45,043 nucleotides of DNA from Candidatus Thermoflexus japonica (GCA_002898735.1 BEHY01000016.1:1-45043); one strand, 5' to 3'; counted from the stretch's first letter, positions 26,757 through 36,248 are shown. The notes: generated by a model from the sequence alone, not told the origin. A program made the numbers and translations.

Positions 26757-28238
26757 TCACAACCCGGCTTCCTCCGCCTGAGCGAAGGCTTCTTCCTTCA
26801 TTTGCTTCAAGAACTCCCGCACCTTTTCCATATACGGCGTGCGGTCGTGCTTCTGGAAGATCACGCCAGCGATGCGCACCGGGTCGCCGAAGTAGAACCG
26901 CTCATACTGGACCTGCCGGCCGGCGAAGGCCGAGAGGGCGGCATCCCAGGCCAGGCGGAACAGGGGGATGCGGTCGTAAGCCTCGGCCCGGGCGGCCTGG
27001 AAGTAGCGGCGGATGTCCTCGACGAGCTCGGGGTTCTTCATGTCCTCCTCGGTGACCGTGGCGATGATGCCGCTGGCCGAGAGCTGCTGGATGATCTCCA
27101 CGATGCGGGGATACCAGCGCATATACAGGTTGCGCGCGGCGTCCAGGGGCGGCCAGGCGGGCCGGAAGGCCCCGAAGGCGTCCTCGTGGGCGTCCGCTTC
27201 CGCCGCCCGCAGCAACGCCTTCATCGTCTCCAGGTAGATCCAGATCTCGGCGACCTTCTCCTGCACGTGCTGGAAGCCCTCGATGCCGATGGCATCGACG
27301 ATCAGGGAGGCCAGGCCCAGGAAGAACTCGGTCTTGGCGATGTTTTTCACCACCACCTGATGGGCCATCCCCACAATGGCCCCGGTGGCCGCGTAGGCCT
27401 GGTTGGCCCGTTCCACATCCCGGTAGATGAACACCCGCTCCCACGGGACGAAGACGTCGTGGAAGATCACCACCGCGTCCACCTCATCGAAGCGGGAGCC
27501 CAGGGGGTGATCGAAGGGCGAGCGGCCGTAGTCGAGGGTCTCCCGGCACAGGAAGCGCAGGCCGGGGGTATCGCACGGGATGCCGACGGCGTAGCAATAC
27601 GGGGCGTCGTCCTCGGTGTTCCGCAGCAGCGTCGAAGGGAAGACCATGATCTCGTCCACCGCGGGCAGGGTCGCCAGCATCCGCGCCCCGCGCAGGAGGA
27701 TGCCCCCATCGGTCTCCTTCACCACCCGGGCCGCCAGATAGGGATCCGCCTGCTTCGACGGGCCCACCGCCCGGTTGGCCTGGGGATGGATCAGGGTGTG
27801 GGTGAGGCAGAGGTCGTTCTCCCGCAGGTATTCGTAGTAACGCCGCATGTTTTCCGCGAAGGCCGGCTCCTTCTCCCCCAGGAAGTCCGCCCCGGAGGCG
27901 TAGTAAGCGATCGCCCGGTTCAGGTAATCGGGGGTGCGGCCCATGAAGCCGAAGTGGGCATCCGCCCAGATCTTCATCATCCGGCTCACCCGCCGCACAT
28001 CCTCCGGGGAGCGCGGGATGAGAAACGAAAGGCCGACCTTTTCGCCCGTCGTCGGCGATTCGTAGAGGCATTCCTCGGCCCGTTCCCACTGGAGGTCGTA
28101 GAGCCGGGCCATGGAATGCAGGCCGCGGGCGAAAGTCGGATGGGAGGTCGGATCCTCCACCCGCTCCCCCCGGTGCCAGAGGTCCCGGGGATGCTCCCGG
28201 ATCCGTTGCAGAAATTGCGCGCCGGTTCGTGCGCCCAT
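26757..28238 (-). CDS. hpaB: 4-hydroxyphenylacetate 3-monooxygenase, oxygenase component
   Basis: HpaB hydroxylates 4-hydroxyphenylacetate to homoprotocatechuate using FADH2 supplied by a separate reductase. The 493-aa protein matches HpaB in length and pattern: MGARTGAQFLQRI at the start, YLESPTTGE-like LYESPTTGEKVGLSF, FMGRTPDYLNRA near residue 98, THTLIHPQANR near 146, LRGARMLATLPAVDEIMVFP near 183, and WERVFIYRDVERAN. The ATG at 28238 follows GGAAGGAGGG. The matching reductase gene (hpaC) is in the same operon, 3.7 kb upstream. The family also includes HpaB-like phenol and pyrrole hydroxylases, but the neighbouring hpaD and hpaE support this substrate. Confidence 0.93.
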   Translation of the reverse strand: MGARTGAQFLQRIREHPRDLWHRGERVEDPTSHPTFARGLHSMARLYDLQWERAEECLYESPTTGEKVGLSFLIPRSPEDVRRVSRMMKIWADAHFGFMGRTPDYLNRAIAYYASGADFLGEKEPAFAENMRRYYEYLRENDLCLTHTLIHPQANRAVGPSKQADPYLAARVVKETDGGILLRGARMLATLPAVDEIMVFPSTLLRNTEDDAPYCYAVGIPCDTPGLRFLCRETLDYGRSPFDHPLGSRFDEVDAVVIFHDVFVPWERVFIYRDVERANQAYAATGAIVGMAHQVVVKNIAKTEFFLGLASLIVDAIGIEGFQHVQEKVAEIWIYLETMKALLRAAEADAHEDAFGAFRPAWPPLDAARNLYMRWYPRIVEIIQQLSASGIIATVTEEDMKNPELVEDIRRYFQAARAEAYDRIPLFRLAWDAALSAFAGRQVQYERFYFGDPVRIAGVIFQKHDRTPYMEKVREFLKQMKEEAFAQAEEAGL

Positions 28239-28289
28239 TCGTCCCTCCTTCCGCCGGAGCTCCTCAGGGTAAGGAACCGCCCGCGCGGC

Positions 28290-29783
28290 TCACCGTCCCA
28301 CCCCCAGCCGCGGAATACGCGGTGGGGTCAGGGCGACGTGGATGGTCATCACCTCGGTGTAGAACTCAAAGCTGTAGAAGCCCCCCTCCCGACCGATGCC
28401 GCTGTATTTCGCCCCGCCGAAGGGCGTGCGGAGATCCCGGATGTTGGGGGCGTTGATCCACACCATGCCGGTTTCCATGGCCTGGGCCACCCGATGGGCC
28501 CGGACCAGATCCCGGGTCCAGATGTAGGCGGCCAGGCCGTATTTCACCCCGTTGGCGATGCGGATGGCTTCCTCCTCGGTTTCGAAGGGGAGGACCACCA
28601 GGACGGGGCCGAAGATCTCCTCCTGGGCCACCCGCATCTCCGGGCGCGCGTCCACGATGACCGTGGGGGCGAAGTAGTTGCCCTCGGGGAGATGGGGCGG
28701 CCGGTCGCCGCCCAGGGCGATAACGGCCCCTTCGGATCGGGCGACATCCATATAGCTCCGCACCCGCTGCCAGTGCTCCGGGTGGATCAGCGGGCCGACC
28801 TCCGTCTGCGGGTCGAAGGGATCGCCCACCCGGATCGCGGAGACCCGGTCCAGCAGGCGCTCCAGGAATTCATCGTAGATCGCCCGGTGCAGGAGCAGGC
28901 GGGAGTTGGAGGTGCAGCGCTCGCCGTTCAGGGAGAAGGCCTGCCAGATCACCCCATCCAGGGCCTGCTCCAGATCCGCGTCCGGGAAGACGATGGCGGC
29001 GTTCTTGCCCCCCAGCTCCATGGAGTAGCGCTTGAGGGTGGAGGCACCGTTGCGCATGATCTCCATCCCCGTGGTCGTCTCGCCGGTGAAGGAGATCAGC
29101 TGCACCCCGGGATGGGCGACCAGGGGAGCGCCCGCTCGTTCCCCGAAGCCGTGGACGACGTTGAAAACCCCGGGAGGGAGATCCGCCTCCTGAATGATCT
29201 CCGCGAGCTTGTGGGCGGAGAGAGGGGACCACTCCGCCGGCTTCAGGACGCAGGTGTTGCCGGCCGCCAGGCATGGGGCCACCTTCCAGGTCTCCAGCAT
29301 GAAGGGCGTGTTCCACGGGGTGATCAGGCCGGCCACCCCGACCGGCTTGCGGATCGTGTAATTCAGGAACTCGCCGTCCTTCGGGTAAGTCTCCCCGGTG
29401 ATCCGGGTGGCCATCTCGGCAAAGAAATAGAAATTCTCCGCCGCGCGGGGGATCGCACCCCTGCCGGCCTGGGTGATGGGCATGCCCACATCCAGCACCT
29501 CCAGGTAAGCGATCTCCTCCGCATGCTTCAGGATGAGATCGCCGATGCGGCGGAGGTAACGGGCCCGCTCAGCGGCCGGCATGCGCGGCCACGGCCCCTC
29601 CTCAAAGGCCCGCCGGGCCGCCCGCACTGCCCGATCCACATCCGCCGCCGTCCCATCGGCCACGATCCCGATGGGGCGATTGGTGGCCGGGTTCAGCGTC
29701 TCGAAGGTCCCCCCCTCGATCCCATCCACGAAGGCGTTGTCGATGAAGTGGCGAACGATGTAAAGGCCGTCGCGCTGTTCCAT
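28290..29783 (-). CDS. hpaE: 5-carboxymethyl-2-hydroxymuconate-semialdehyde dehydrogenase
   Basis: HpaE oxidises the ring-cleavage semialdehyde to the dicarboxylic muconate with NAD. The 497-aa aldehyde dehydrogenase has PWN with Asn158, Lys181, FTGETTTG at 232-239, catalytic Glu256 in MELGGKNAA and Cys290 in GERCTSN. The length and the N-terminal FVDGIEGGTFETLNP match HpaE and related 2-hydroxymuconate-semialdehyde dehydrogenases. It lies between the FAH-family gene and hpaB; it starts 33 bases after the FAH-family gene ends. Confidence 0.9.
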   Translation of the reverse strand: MEQRDGLYIVRHFIDNAFVDGIEGGTFETLNPATNRPIGIVADGTAADVDRAVRAARRAFEEGPWPRMPAAERARYLRRIGDLILKHAEEIAYLEVLDVGMPITQAGRGAIPRAAENFYFFAEMATRITGETYPKDGEFLNYTIRKPVGVAGLITPWNTPFMLETWKVAPCLAAGNTCVLKPAEWSPLSAHKLAEIIQEADLPPGVFNVVHGFGERAGAPLVAHPGVQLISFTGETTTGMEIMRNGASTLKRYSMELGGKNAAIVFPDADLEQALDGVIWQAFSLNGERCTSNSRLLLHRAIYDEFLERLLDRVSAIRVGDPFDPQTEVGPLIHPEHWQRVRSYMDVARSEGAVIALGGDRPPHLPEGNYFAPTVIVDARPEMRVAQEEIFGPVLVVLPFETEEEAIRIANGVKYGLAAYIWTRDLVRAHRVAQAMETGMVWINAPNIRDLRTPFGGAKYSGIGREGGFYSFEFYTEVMTIHVALTPPRIPRLGVGR

Positions 29784-29816
29784 GCCTCCCCCTGTCGATC
29801 ATGTGAAGCCCCACTT

Positions 29817-30563
29817 TTACCCTTCTTCCACCACCGGGTTCTCCAGGACGCCGATCCCCTCGATCTCCAGGCGCATGACATCTCCGGGCCGCACCGGGAC
29901 GATGCCGCGCGGGGTGCCGGTCCAGAGGGTGTCCCCGGGCTCCAGGGTCATGAACGAGCTGATGTAAGCGATGAGCTCCGGGATGCGGTGGATCATCCGG
30001 GAGGTGTGGCCCTCCTGGGCCAGGCGCCCGTTCACGTAGAGGCGCAGGGTCAGGTTGTGGGGATCCGGGATCTCATCGGGGGTCACCCGCCACGGCCCCA
30101 GGGGGCCGAAGGTATCCTGGCCCTTGGCCCGCACAGGCGGGCGGTAGAAATTCCCCACGAAGTCCCGGGCGGTGACGTCGTTGCCGATGGTGTAGCCCCC
30201 GATCACCTCCCAGGCCTCCTCGGGGCGGACCTTGCGGCAACGCCGCCCGATGATCACCACCAGCTCCACCTCCCCATGGAGGAAGGTCACCCCCTTCGGG
30301 TAGATCACCGGGGCTTTATGCCCAATCCACGTGTTCGCGGGCTTGAAGAACAGGGCGGGCTCCTCCGGCGGCGCCACATGGAGCTCCTCGGCGTGCTCGG
30401 CGTAATTCAGGGCCAGGCCGATGGCCTTTCCGCCGGGCGGAACCGGGGGGAGCCAGACCACCCGCTCCGGGTCGAAGGCCCGTCCATCGGCCACCAGCCG
30501 CCCCTCGGGGGTGACCTCGCCCTCCCAGATCCGGCCGTCCGCTGCGAACCGCGCGATCCGCAT
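29817..30563 (-). CDS. Fumarylacetoacetate-hydrolase-family isomerase/decarboxylase (HpaG-like)
   Basis: This is a 248-aa FAH-family enzyme. Metal ligands Glu98 and Glu100 (HGEVELVV) and Asp129 (GNDVTARD) are in place, and the core ends with TLWTGTPRG. In homoprotocatechuate degradation this family decarboxylates 5-oxo-pent-3-ene-1,2,5-tricarboxylate and isomerises 2-hydroxyhepta-2,4-dienedioate. E. coli HpaG is a fused double domain; here there is a single domain, so it may do one or both steps. I leave the symbol empty because HpaG1 and HpaG2 cannot be told apart by eye. Confidence 0.8.
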   Translation of the reverse strand: MRIARFAADGRIWEGEVTPEGRLVADGRAFDPERVVWLPPVPPGGKAIGLALNYAEHAEELHVAPPEEPALFFKPANTWIGHKAPVIYPKGVTFLHGEVELVVIIGRRCRKVRPEEAWEVIGGYTIGNDVTARDFVGNFYRPPVRAKGQDTFGPLGPWRVTPDEIPDPHNLTLRLYVNGRLAQEGHTSRMIHRIPELIAYISSFMTLEPGDTLWTGTPRGIVPVRPGDVMRLEIEGIGVLENPVVEEG

Positions 30564-30569
30564 ACCCCC

Positions 30570-30911
30570 TCACACCCGTCGGATCTGCTCCGGGCTCAAT
30601 CGGGCTTTGGCCTGCTCTTTTTGATAGCCCAGCCACTTCAGCAGGTCGTTGATCCCCTTCGTCCCCCCGCTGATGAAGAGGGCGGTGAGCACCATATCGA
30701 TCCAGTCCACCTCCACCCCGAAAGGCCGCAACGCCCGGATGGGCGTGAAGATCACCAGGATCCCCCCATACGCCAGGGCGATCCCCGCGTAGATGGATCG
30801 CTTGCGTCCTCCCAGCACGGAGTCGAGCCAGGGATCGATCAGCTCCAGCAGTTGCTGCAGCGCGAACCCGGCTACGAAGACAGGCCCCAGAGACCTCGCC
30901 AGCGCGTCCAC
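30570..30911 (-). CDS. Small membrane protein of unknown function inside the hpa operon
   Basis: This is a 113-aa protein with about three hydrophobic segments (near residues 8-28, 40-60, 70-90) and a charged C-terminus (KQAKARLSPEQIRRV). It has the look of short holin- or phage-shock-like integral membrane proteins, with IDMVLTALFISGGTKGINDLLKWLG, but I do not recognise a named family. The start is a GTG at 30911 with GGAGG upstream. It ends six bases before the FAH-family gene and so is clearly within the operon. Whether it helps the pathway or is a passenger is unknown. Confidence 0.6.
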   Translation of the reverse strand: MDALARSLGPVFVAGFALQQLLELIDPWLDSVLGGRKRSIYAGIALAYGGILVIFTPIRALRPFGVEVDWIDMVLTALFISGGTKGINDLLKWLGYQKEQAKARLSPEQIRRV

Positions 30912-31002
30912 GATGCGCCTCCGTGAAGAATTCCGGGCGGAAGAAAGCCGCTGAGTCCGTCGCCGCGCCCCTTCGGGGTGATCAAACCCGCCGGGGGCGA
31001 GC

Positions 31003-31953
31003 TCATGCGGAGCCCGGAGGGATTTCCGGTTTCTCCGATGGGCCCTCCGGTTCCGGGGGTCGTTCGATCAGGCCATACGATTGCAGCACCCGGCGCAGCC
31101 GCTCCACGTTCTCCGGCCGCATCGGGGCCAGGGGGAGACGGACCTCGGGGGCGATTTTCCCCATCATCCCCAGGGCCGTCTTGGCCGGCACCGGGTTGGT
31201 CTCGATGAAGAGGGCGTCGTTGAGGGGCAGCAGCTCGTGGTGCAGATCCTGGGCCTCGCGCCAGCGGTCGGCCACGACCAGATCGTAGAGCCGGGCCACC
31301 CGATCCGGCAGCACGTTCCCGGTGGCGCTCACATAGCCGGCCCCGCCGATGGCCAGCACCGGGAAGCACAACAGCTCAATCCCGGAGTAAACCCGGAAGT
31401 CCCGCCCCATCCGGTGCAGCAGCCGGTTGATGTGCTCGAAGTCCCGGTTCGCCTCCTTGATCCCGATGATGTTGGGGCACGCCTCCCGCAGCCGGGCCAC
31501 GGTGTCGATCTCCAGATGGGCCGCCGTGCGCCCGGGGATGTTGTAAAGGATCACCGGGAGATCCACCCGCTCGGCGATCCCTTTGAAGTAGCGGAAGAGC
31601 CCTTCCTGGGAAGGCCGGACGTAGTAGGGGACCACCACGAGCAGGGCGTCGACGCCTGCGGCCTGGGCGGCCTGGGAGAGACGCACCGTCTCCTCGAAGT
31701 TATTCGTGCCGGTTCCCGCGATCACAGGAACACGCCCCCGGGCGACCTCAACCGCCAGCCGGTAGAGGCCCACCCGCTCTTCGAAGGTGAGGGCGCTGGG
31801 CTCCCCGGTGGTCCCGGTGATCACCAGCCCATGGGATCCCGAGGCGATCTGCCACTCGATTAGCCCGGCGAACCCCTCCCAGTCCACCGCGCCGTTCCGG
31901 AAGGGGGTGACCAGAGGCACCAGAGAGCCGCGCAGGCGATCCACTGCATTCAT
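31003..31953 (-). CDS. Dihydrodipicolinate-synthase-family enzyme
   Basis: This is a 316-aa DapA-family TIM barrel. The residues of true DapA are all present: Thr48-Thr49 (TGTTGE), Tyr111 (PYYVRPSQEGLF), Tyr137 and Arg142 (YNIPGRT), and Schiff-base Lys166 (GIKEAN); IETNPVPAKTALG at the C-terminal side also fits. By sequence it could be the lysine-pathway enzyme. Inside a homoprotocatechuate operon it could instead serve as the final pyruvate-releasing aldolase, since no HpaI (HpcH family) is present. Its start overlaps the hpaC stop by ATGA (31950-31953), so it is cotranscribed. I do not assign a symbol. Confidence 0.82.
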   Translation of the reverse strand: MNAVDRLRGSLVPLVTPFRNGAVDWEGFAGLIEWQIASGSHGLVITGTTGEPSALTFEERVGLYRLAVEVARGRVPVIAGTGTNNFEETVRLSQAAQAAGVDALLVVVPYYVRPSQEGLFRYFKGIAERVDLPVILYNIPGRTAAHLEIDTVARLREACPNIIGIKEANRDFEHINRLLHRMGRDFRVYSGIELLCFPVLAIGGAGYVSATGNVLPDRVARLYDLVVADRWREAQDLHHELLPLNDALFIETNPVPAKTALGMMGKIAPEVRLPLAPMRPENVERLRRVLQSYGLIERPPEPEGPSEKPEIPPGSA

Positions 31954-32450
31954 GGCGCGCCTCCTGCGTCCAGGGCCAGGCGTCGGTAGGCGCCCTGGAA
32001 GTAGAGCAGGGGGGATCCCTCGCGGAGGACCCCGGCGTCTTCTACCAGACCCAGGTAGATGGTGTGATCGCCCCCCCAGTATCCCCCGGCCACGATGCAG
32101 TCCAGATAAGCGAGGGCGTTCTCCAGGATCGGCGCGCCGGTCACCGCCGCCCGGTAAACGAGCCCTTCAAATCGGTCTGCCATCGGGATCCGCCCCGCGA
32201 ATCGTTCGGAGAGCTCCGCCTGATCTTCGCTCAGGAAGTTGACGGCGAAGCAACGCCCCTTGCGGAGCAGCGCCTCACTCCGGCTGTCGTTCTGGATGCA
32301 GACCAGGACCAGCGGCGGGTTCATGGAGACGCTGGTGAACGCCGTGGCGGTCAGACCGTGGATCTGATCATCCGCTCGCATCGTCACCACCGTGACCGTG
32401 CTCGCCCATCGCCGCATCACCTGACGCAGCTGTTCGGGTGAAACGGGCAT
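31950..32450 (-). CDS. hpaC: Flavin reductase, 4-hydroxyphenylacetate 3-monooxygenase reductase component
   Basis: HpaC uses NAD(P)H to reduce FAD, which diffuses to HpaB. The 166-aa protein has the flavin-reductase split-barrel pattern: GVTVVTM-like [34 protein letters not shown] (18-36 region and following), and [22 protein letters not shown] corresponds to the GDH-containing FMN/FAD reductase motif. The ATG at 32450 has GGAGG nine bases upstream. The first 83 bases overlap the end of livF in another frame. The stop overlaps the next gene's ATG. Confidence 0.88.
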   Translation of the reverse strand: MPVSPEQLRQVMRRWASTVTVVTMRADDQIHGLTATAFTSVSMNPPLVLVCIQNDSRSEALLRKGRCFAVNFLSEDQAELSERFAGRIPMADRFEGLVYRAAVTGAPILENALAYLDCIVAGGYWGGDHTIYLGLVEDAGVLREGSPLLYFQGAYRRLALDAGGAP

Positions 32451-33213
32451 GAACGGCCACCTCCGTCGAAGAAGATGGAAGGGGGATGGAGGATGAGGCG
32501 CCTCCCAGGTAAGCGGCCTGGAGGATGGGATCGGCGAGGAGCTCAGCGGCCGTCCCCTCCCGCACGATCCGCCCGGTCTCCATCACATAGGCGCGATCGG
32601 CGATCCGCAGGGCCTGACGGGCGTTCTGTTCCACCAGCAGGAGGGTCAGGCCCTGTTCCCGGAGGGCGCGGAGGATCCGGAAGAGCTCCTGGACCAGCAG
32701 AGGAGCGAGGCCCAGGGAGGGCTCGTCCAGGAGCAGCACCCGGGGTCGGGCCATCCATCCGCGTCCGATGGCCAGCATCTGCTGCTCGCCCCCGCTGAGG
32801 GTTCCGGCCATCTGTCGTCGCCGCTCCTTCAGGCGGGGGAAAATCTCGAAGACCCGGTGCAGGTCTTCCTCCACCGCCTTCCGCTCGCCTCGACGGAGGC
32901 GCAGGTAAGCTCCCAAGCGGAGGTTATCCTCCACGCTCATCGAATCGAAGAGCTGGCGCCGCTCCGGGACCTGAACCAGCCCCAGCGCCACAATCCGTTC
33001 CGGGGGCCATCCGGTGATTTCACGCCCGTCGAACCAGATCCGCCCGGCCTTCGGGCGCAGCAATCCGCTGATGGCTCGCAACAGCGTGGTCTTCCCTGCG
33101 CCGTTCGCTCCGATCACCGTCACGATCTCTCCGGAATCCACGCGCAGGGAAACGCCATGGAGCGCCTGGACCGGGCCATACGCCACTTCCAGATTTTCAA
33201 CTTCGAGCCGCAT
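32368..33213 (-). CDS. livF: Branched-chain amino acid-type ABC transporter, ATPase 2
   Basis: This is a 281-aa ATPase of the LivF type. Walker A is GANGAGKTT, the Q-loop is near QVPERRQLF, the signature is LSGGEQQ, Walker B is VLLLDEP, and H-loop substitution LLLVEQNA is LivF-like (Gln in place of the H-loop His). The ATG at 33213 follows GAGGTGCGGG and overlaps the end of livG. The protein runs about 40 residues past the usual AAYLGG end and this tail overlaps hpaC by 83 bases. With LivG it drives uptake of a substrate that here may be an aromatic acid. Confidence 0.92.
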   Translation of the reverse strand: MRLEVENLEVAYGPVQALHGVSLRVDSGEIVTVIGANGAGKTTLLRAISGLLRPKAGRIWFDGREITGWPPERIVALGLVQVPERRQLFDSMSVEDNLRLGAYLRLRRGERKAVEEDLHRVFEIFPRLKERRRQMAGTLSGGEQQMLAIGRGWMARPRVLLLDEPSLGLAPLLVQELFRILRALREQGLTLLLVEQNARQALRIADRAYVMETGRIVREGTAAELLADPILQAAYLGGASSSIPLPSSSTEVAVHARFTRTAASGDAAMGEHGHGGDDASG

Positions 33214-34036
33214 CCCGCACCTCATCTTCCTCGCCCAGATAGGCAGCGATCACCCGCGGGTCCTGACGGATCGCCTCCGGCGGCCCTTCCGCGATTAACC
33301 GCCCGTAATCCAGGACCGCGATCTCATCCGCCAGTTCCATCACCAGGTTCATATCGTGCTCCACCAGGAGCACGGTGATGCCCTCCTCATGGAGGGAGCG
33401 GATCAGCCTGACCAGCCGGGCCTTCTCCGCAGGATTCAATCCCGCTCCGGGCTCATCCAGGAGCAGGAGTCGGGGGGCGGTGGCCATGGCCCGGGCGATC
33501 TCCAGGATCCGCTGCAGGCCCAGGGGCAGGCTCTCCGCCGGGCGGTCGGCCCATTCCGCCAGCCCCACCCGCTCCAGGATCCTCCATGCCCGGGCCCGTG
33601 CCTCCGCCTCTTCCTGTCGCATCCGGGAAGTCCGGAAGATCGCCCCGAGGAGGCCGCTCCGGCCGTGGCGATGCCCCCCCACCAGCACATGTTCGAAAAC
33701 CGTCATCCCGGGGAACAGCTGCACGTTCTGGAAGGTGCGGGCGATCCCCAGGGTGGCGATCCGATAGGGCGGAAGCCCGACGATGGAGCGCCCCTGGAAG
33801 CGGATGTCCCCCGAGGTCGGGCGCAGCATCCCGGTGATCAGATTGAACAGCGTGGTCTTCCCGGCCCCGTTGGGCCCGATCAATCCCTTGATCTGGCCCG
33901 GCCACACGCAGAGCGAGACCTCCATAAGGGCCATCAGCCCTCCGAAGGCCTTTGAAACCCGGAAGACCTCCAGCAACGGCGCCTGGGATCGCTCTCCTGT
34001 TCCATCGGGGCTGATAGACCACATCCGCGTTTTCAC
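33197..34036 (-). CDS. livG: Branched-chain amino acid-type ABC transporter, ATPase 1
   Basis: This is a 279-aa ATPase of the LivG type with Walker [14 protein letters not shown]-loop [14 protein letters not shown], signature [14 protein letters not shown], Walker B LLLLDEP and the LivG tail [11 protein letters not shown]. The GTG at 34036 has AAGGA eight bases upstream; an ATG four codons later is an alternative. It lies 75 bases downstream of livM and overlaps livF by 17 bases. Confidence 0.93.
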   Translation of the reverse strand: MKTRMWSISPDGTGERSQAPLLEVFRVSKAFGGLMALMEVSLCVWPGQIKGLIGPNGAGKTTLFNLITGMLRPTSGDIRFQGRSIVGLPPYRIATLGIARTFQNVQLFPGMTVFEHVLVGGHRHGRSGLLGAIFRTSRMRQEEAEARARAWRILERVGLAEWADRPAESLPLGLQRILEIARAMATAPRLLLLDEPGAGLNPAEKARLVRLIRSLHEEGITVLLVEHDMNLVMELADEIAVLDYGRLIAEGPPEAIRQDPRVIAAYLGEEDEVRDAARS

Positions 34037-34111
34037 TCCCGGAGTCCTTCAATCCTGTTCGTCGATCGGAGAGGGATCCGCCTGTCGGGACGGAAGCGCA
34101 CGGTAGATGCC

Positions 34112-35197
34112 CTACCCCGATGGAGGGCGCAGTCCCATGCGGCTCCGGAGCCAGCGGAGCCCTCCCGTCGTCAAGCCCTCCGGCAGGAACAGCATAATCA
34201 GCACCAGGATGAGGCCGAAGGCGATGGCCTCAAATTCCCCCTGGGCGTTCGGGATCACCCGATGCAGCTGGGTGCGCAGGACCTCCTGGACCAGCAGGAC
34301 GGTCAGCGCCCCGAAGGGTGCTCCCCAGATGCTCGCCATGCCGCCCACCGCGGACATCACCACCAGCTCCAGGGATGGGCCGAATCCGAAAGTGGCCGGG
34401 ATCACCGTGGTCTGGAAGTGAGCGTAGAGGCTGCCGGCCAGGGCGGCCATCGCCGCGCTGAGGCCGAAGACCTGGGCTTTGTAGTGGGAAACTTCCACCC
34501 CCACGCTTTCTGCGGCCATCTCGCTGCCGTGGATCGCCCGCAGGGCCCGCCCTACGCGAGAGCGAACCACGCGCAGGCCGAGGGCGATGGCGCCGAAGGC
34601 GAAGAGCCAGACCAGGAAGTAATAGCGCCAGGCCGGCCATAACAGGATCCCACCCAGCCGCAGGCGGGGGATCCCCTGGATGCCGTCGAAGCCGCCGGTG
34701 AGGTTCAGGTGGGGCAGCCCCAGATTCTCCCGCAGCAGGATGTAAACGACGATCCCCAGGCCCAGGGTGGCCATCGCCAGATAGTGGCCCCGTAGCCGCA
34801 GGATCGGGCGTCCGATCCCGTAAGCGGTCAGGCCGACCAGGAAGGCGCCCGCCAGCATCACCAGCCAGGGCCACCACCAGGCTTCCACCAGCGTGGGGGG
34901 TATGCCCAGCGCGCGAGCCCGCACCGTCAGGATGGCGGAGAAAAAGGCCCCCATCCCGTAGAAGGCCGCCTGCCCCAGGGAGACCTGCCCGGCGTAACCC
35001 ATCAGAAGGTTCAGGCCCACCAGGATGATGGTGAACAGGCCGACCCGGATCATAGTGTCCAGGGTCAGCAGCCCCCCGGTCAGGGCCGGCAGCGATAGCC
35101 CCATCGGCCGGAAAGCCTCCAGCCCTCCGATCGCGAGGATCAGCGGGAGTCCGATGGCGAACCCGACGGTATTCGACGGAAATCCAGCTCGACGCAT
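34112..35197 (-). CDS. livM: Branched-chain amino acid-type ABC transporter, permease 2
   Basis: This is a 361-aa permease with about ten transmembrane helices. GYAGQVSLGQAAFYGMGAF is the LivM coupling and pore motif, and SEMAAESVGVEVSHYKAQVFGLSA is the cytoplasmic loop that contacts the ATPase. FLPEGL near the end is typical. It follows livH by 25 bases on the minus strand. Upstream GCAGGAG gives a ribosome site. Confidence 0.93.
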   Translation of the reverse strand: MRRAGFPSNTVGFAIGLPLILAIGGLEAFRPMGLSLPALTGGLLTLDTMIRVGLFTIILVGLNLLMGYAGQVSLGQAAFYGMGAFFSAILTVRARALGIPPTLVEAWWWPWLVMLAGAFLVGLTAYGIGRPILRLRGHYLAMATLGLGIVVYILLRENLGLPHLNLTGGFDGIQGIPRLRLGGILLWPAWRYYFLVWLFAFGAIALGLRVVRSRVGRALRAIHGSEMAAESVGVEVSHYKAQVFGLSAAMAALAGSLYAHFQTTVIPATFGFGPSLELVVMSAVGGMASIWGAPFGALTVLLVQEVLRTQLHRVIPNAQGEFEAIAFGLILVLIMLFLPEGLTTGGLRWLRSRMGLRPPSG

Positions 35198-35222
35198 TTC
35201 TCGCCCATCGCTCCTGCGGGAT

Positions 35223-36248
35223 TCAGGCCCGCTCCACCTCCGCCTCCGTCCCGGCGAAGCCCTTGGGATGAAGCAGGAGGACCAGGATCAGGATCCCGAA
35301 GGCGAAAAGATCCTTAAAGCCCGCCACCGTGACCCCGGCCCACAGGTTCTCCAGCGCCCCCAGGAGCAGGCCGCCCAGGACGGCGCCCGGAAAGCTCACC
35401 AGGCCACCCATGATGGCGGCCACAAAGCCCTTTAACCCCAGCTCCAGCCCCATATCGTAGGTGACCCGGGTCACCGGGCCCAGAACGATCCCGGCGATGG
35501 CCCCCAGAGCCGCTGCCATGCCGAACGCCAGGGTGCTCATCGTATCCACGGGGATGCCCATCAACCGGGCCGCCAGGCGGTTGACCGCGCACGCCCGCAT
35601 CGCTTTGCCCACCGTTGTGCGTCCGAAGAACAACCCCAGGGACAGGAGGGCGGCGATCAGGGTCCCCCCAATCCACAGGCTCTGAGCCTTCACCCGCAAC
35701 CCGGCGAAGCGAAAGGTGGGGTCTAACAGGCTCAGGGTGGTGAACGAAGGCAGGACCTTCGCGTAGGGCCCCCATAACAGGAGGGCGGCCCCCTGAAGGG
35801 TCAGATACACGCCGACGGTGATGATGATCCGGGTCAGGGGGGAAGCCCGACGCGCCGGATATAACGTGAGTCGCTCGATGGCCATCCCCAGCGCCCCTAC
35901 GATCCCCACGGCCAGGAGCGCGGCGAGGGCCAGACGGAGGCCGGGATCGGGGGGCCATTTCTGTTCGTAGAAGAGCGCGGTGAACATCGGGCCCAGCATC
36001 ACGAAGGCGCCCTGGGCGAAATTGATCACCCCCATCACCCGATAGACCAGGACGAAACCCAGGGCGACCAGCGCGTAGATGCTCCCCCCACGCAACCCAT
36101 CCAGGGCGAACTGGAGATATTCCAGGACCCCGAAACCATGGCGCTGGCCCATCAGGATCAGAGCGGCCACGAGCCCTAACGCTGCGACGGCAACCCCCCA
36201 GCGCCTTGTGAGCGGGATTCGCTCTGCCCAGATCCATTCCCGGATCAT
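35223..36248 (-). CDS. livH: Branched-chain amino acid-type ABC transporter, permease 1
   Basis: This is a 341-aa permease with about eight to ten helices. GGSIYALVALGFVLVYRVMG, then NFAQGAFVMLG, is the LivH signature, and ACAVNRLAARLMGIPVDT is the EAA-like loop. An in-frame GTG one codon upstream (36251) could also start it; AAGGG lies nine bases before the ATG. It is 98 bases downstream of livK. Confidence 0.93.
   Translation of the reverse strand: MIREWIWAERIPLTRRWGVAVAALGLVAALILMGQRHGFGVLEYLQFALDGLRGGSIYALVALGFVLVYRVMGVINFAQGAFVMLGPMFTALFYEQKWPPDPGLRLALAALLAVGIVGALGMAIERLTLYPARRASPLTRIIITVGVYLTLQGAALLLWGPYAKVLPSFTTLSLLDPTFRFAGLRVKAQSLWIGGTLIAALLSLGLFFGRTTVGKAMRACAVNRLAARLMGIPVDTMSTLAFGMAAALGAIAGIVLGPVTRVTYDMGLELGLKGFVAAIMGGLVSFPGAVLGGLLLGALENLWAGVTVAGFKDLFAFGILILVLLLHPKGFAGTEAEVERA

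Noticed and set aside
26802..30926. A 1374-codon plus-strand frame across the hpa genes
   Set aside because: It crosses several real minus-strand genes and their boundaries without change, has a shadow-like composition rich in His, Gly, Arg and Leu, and no domain or ribosome site.
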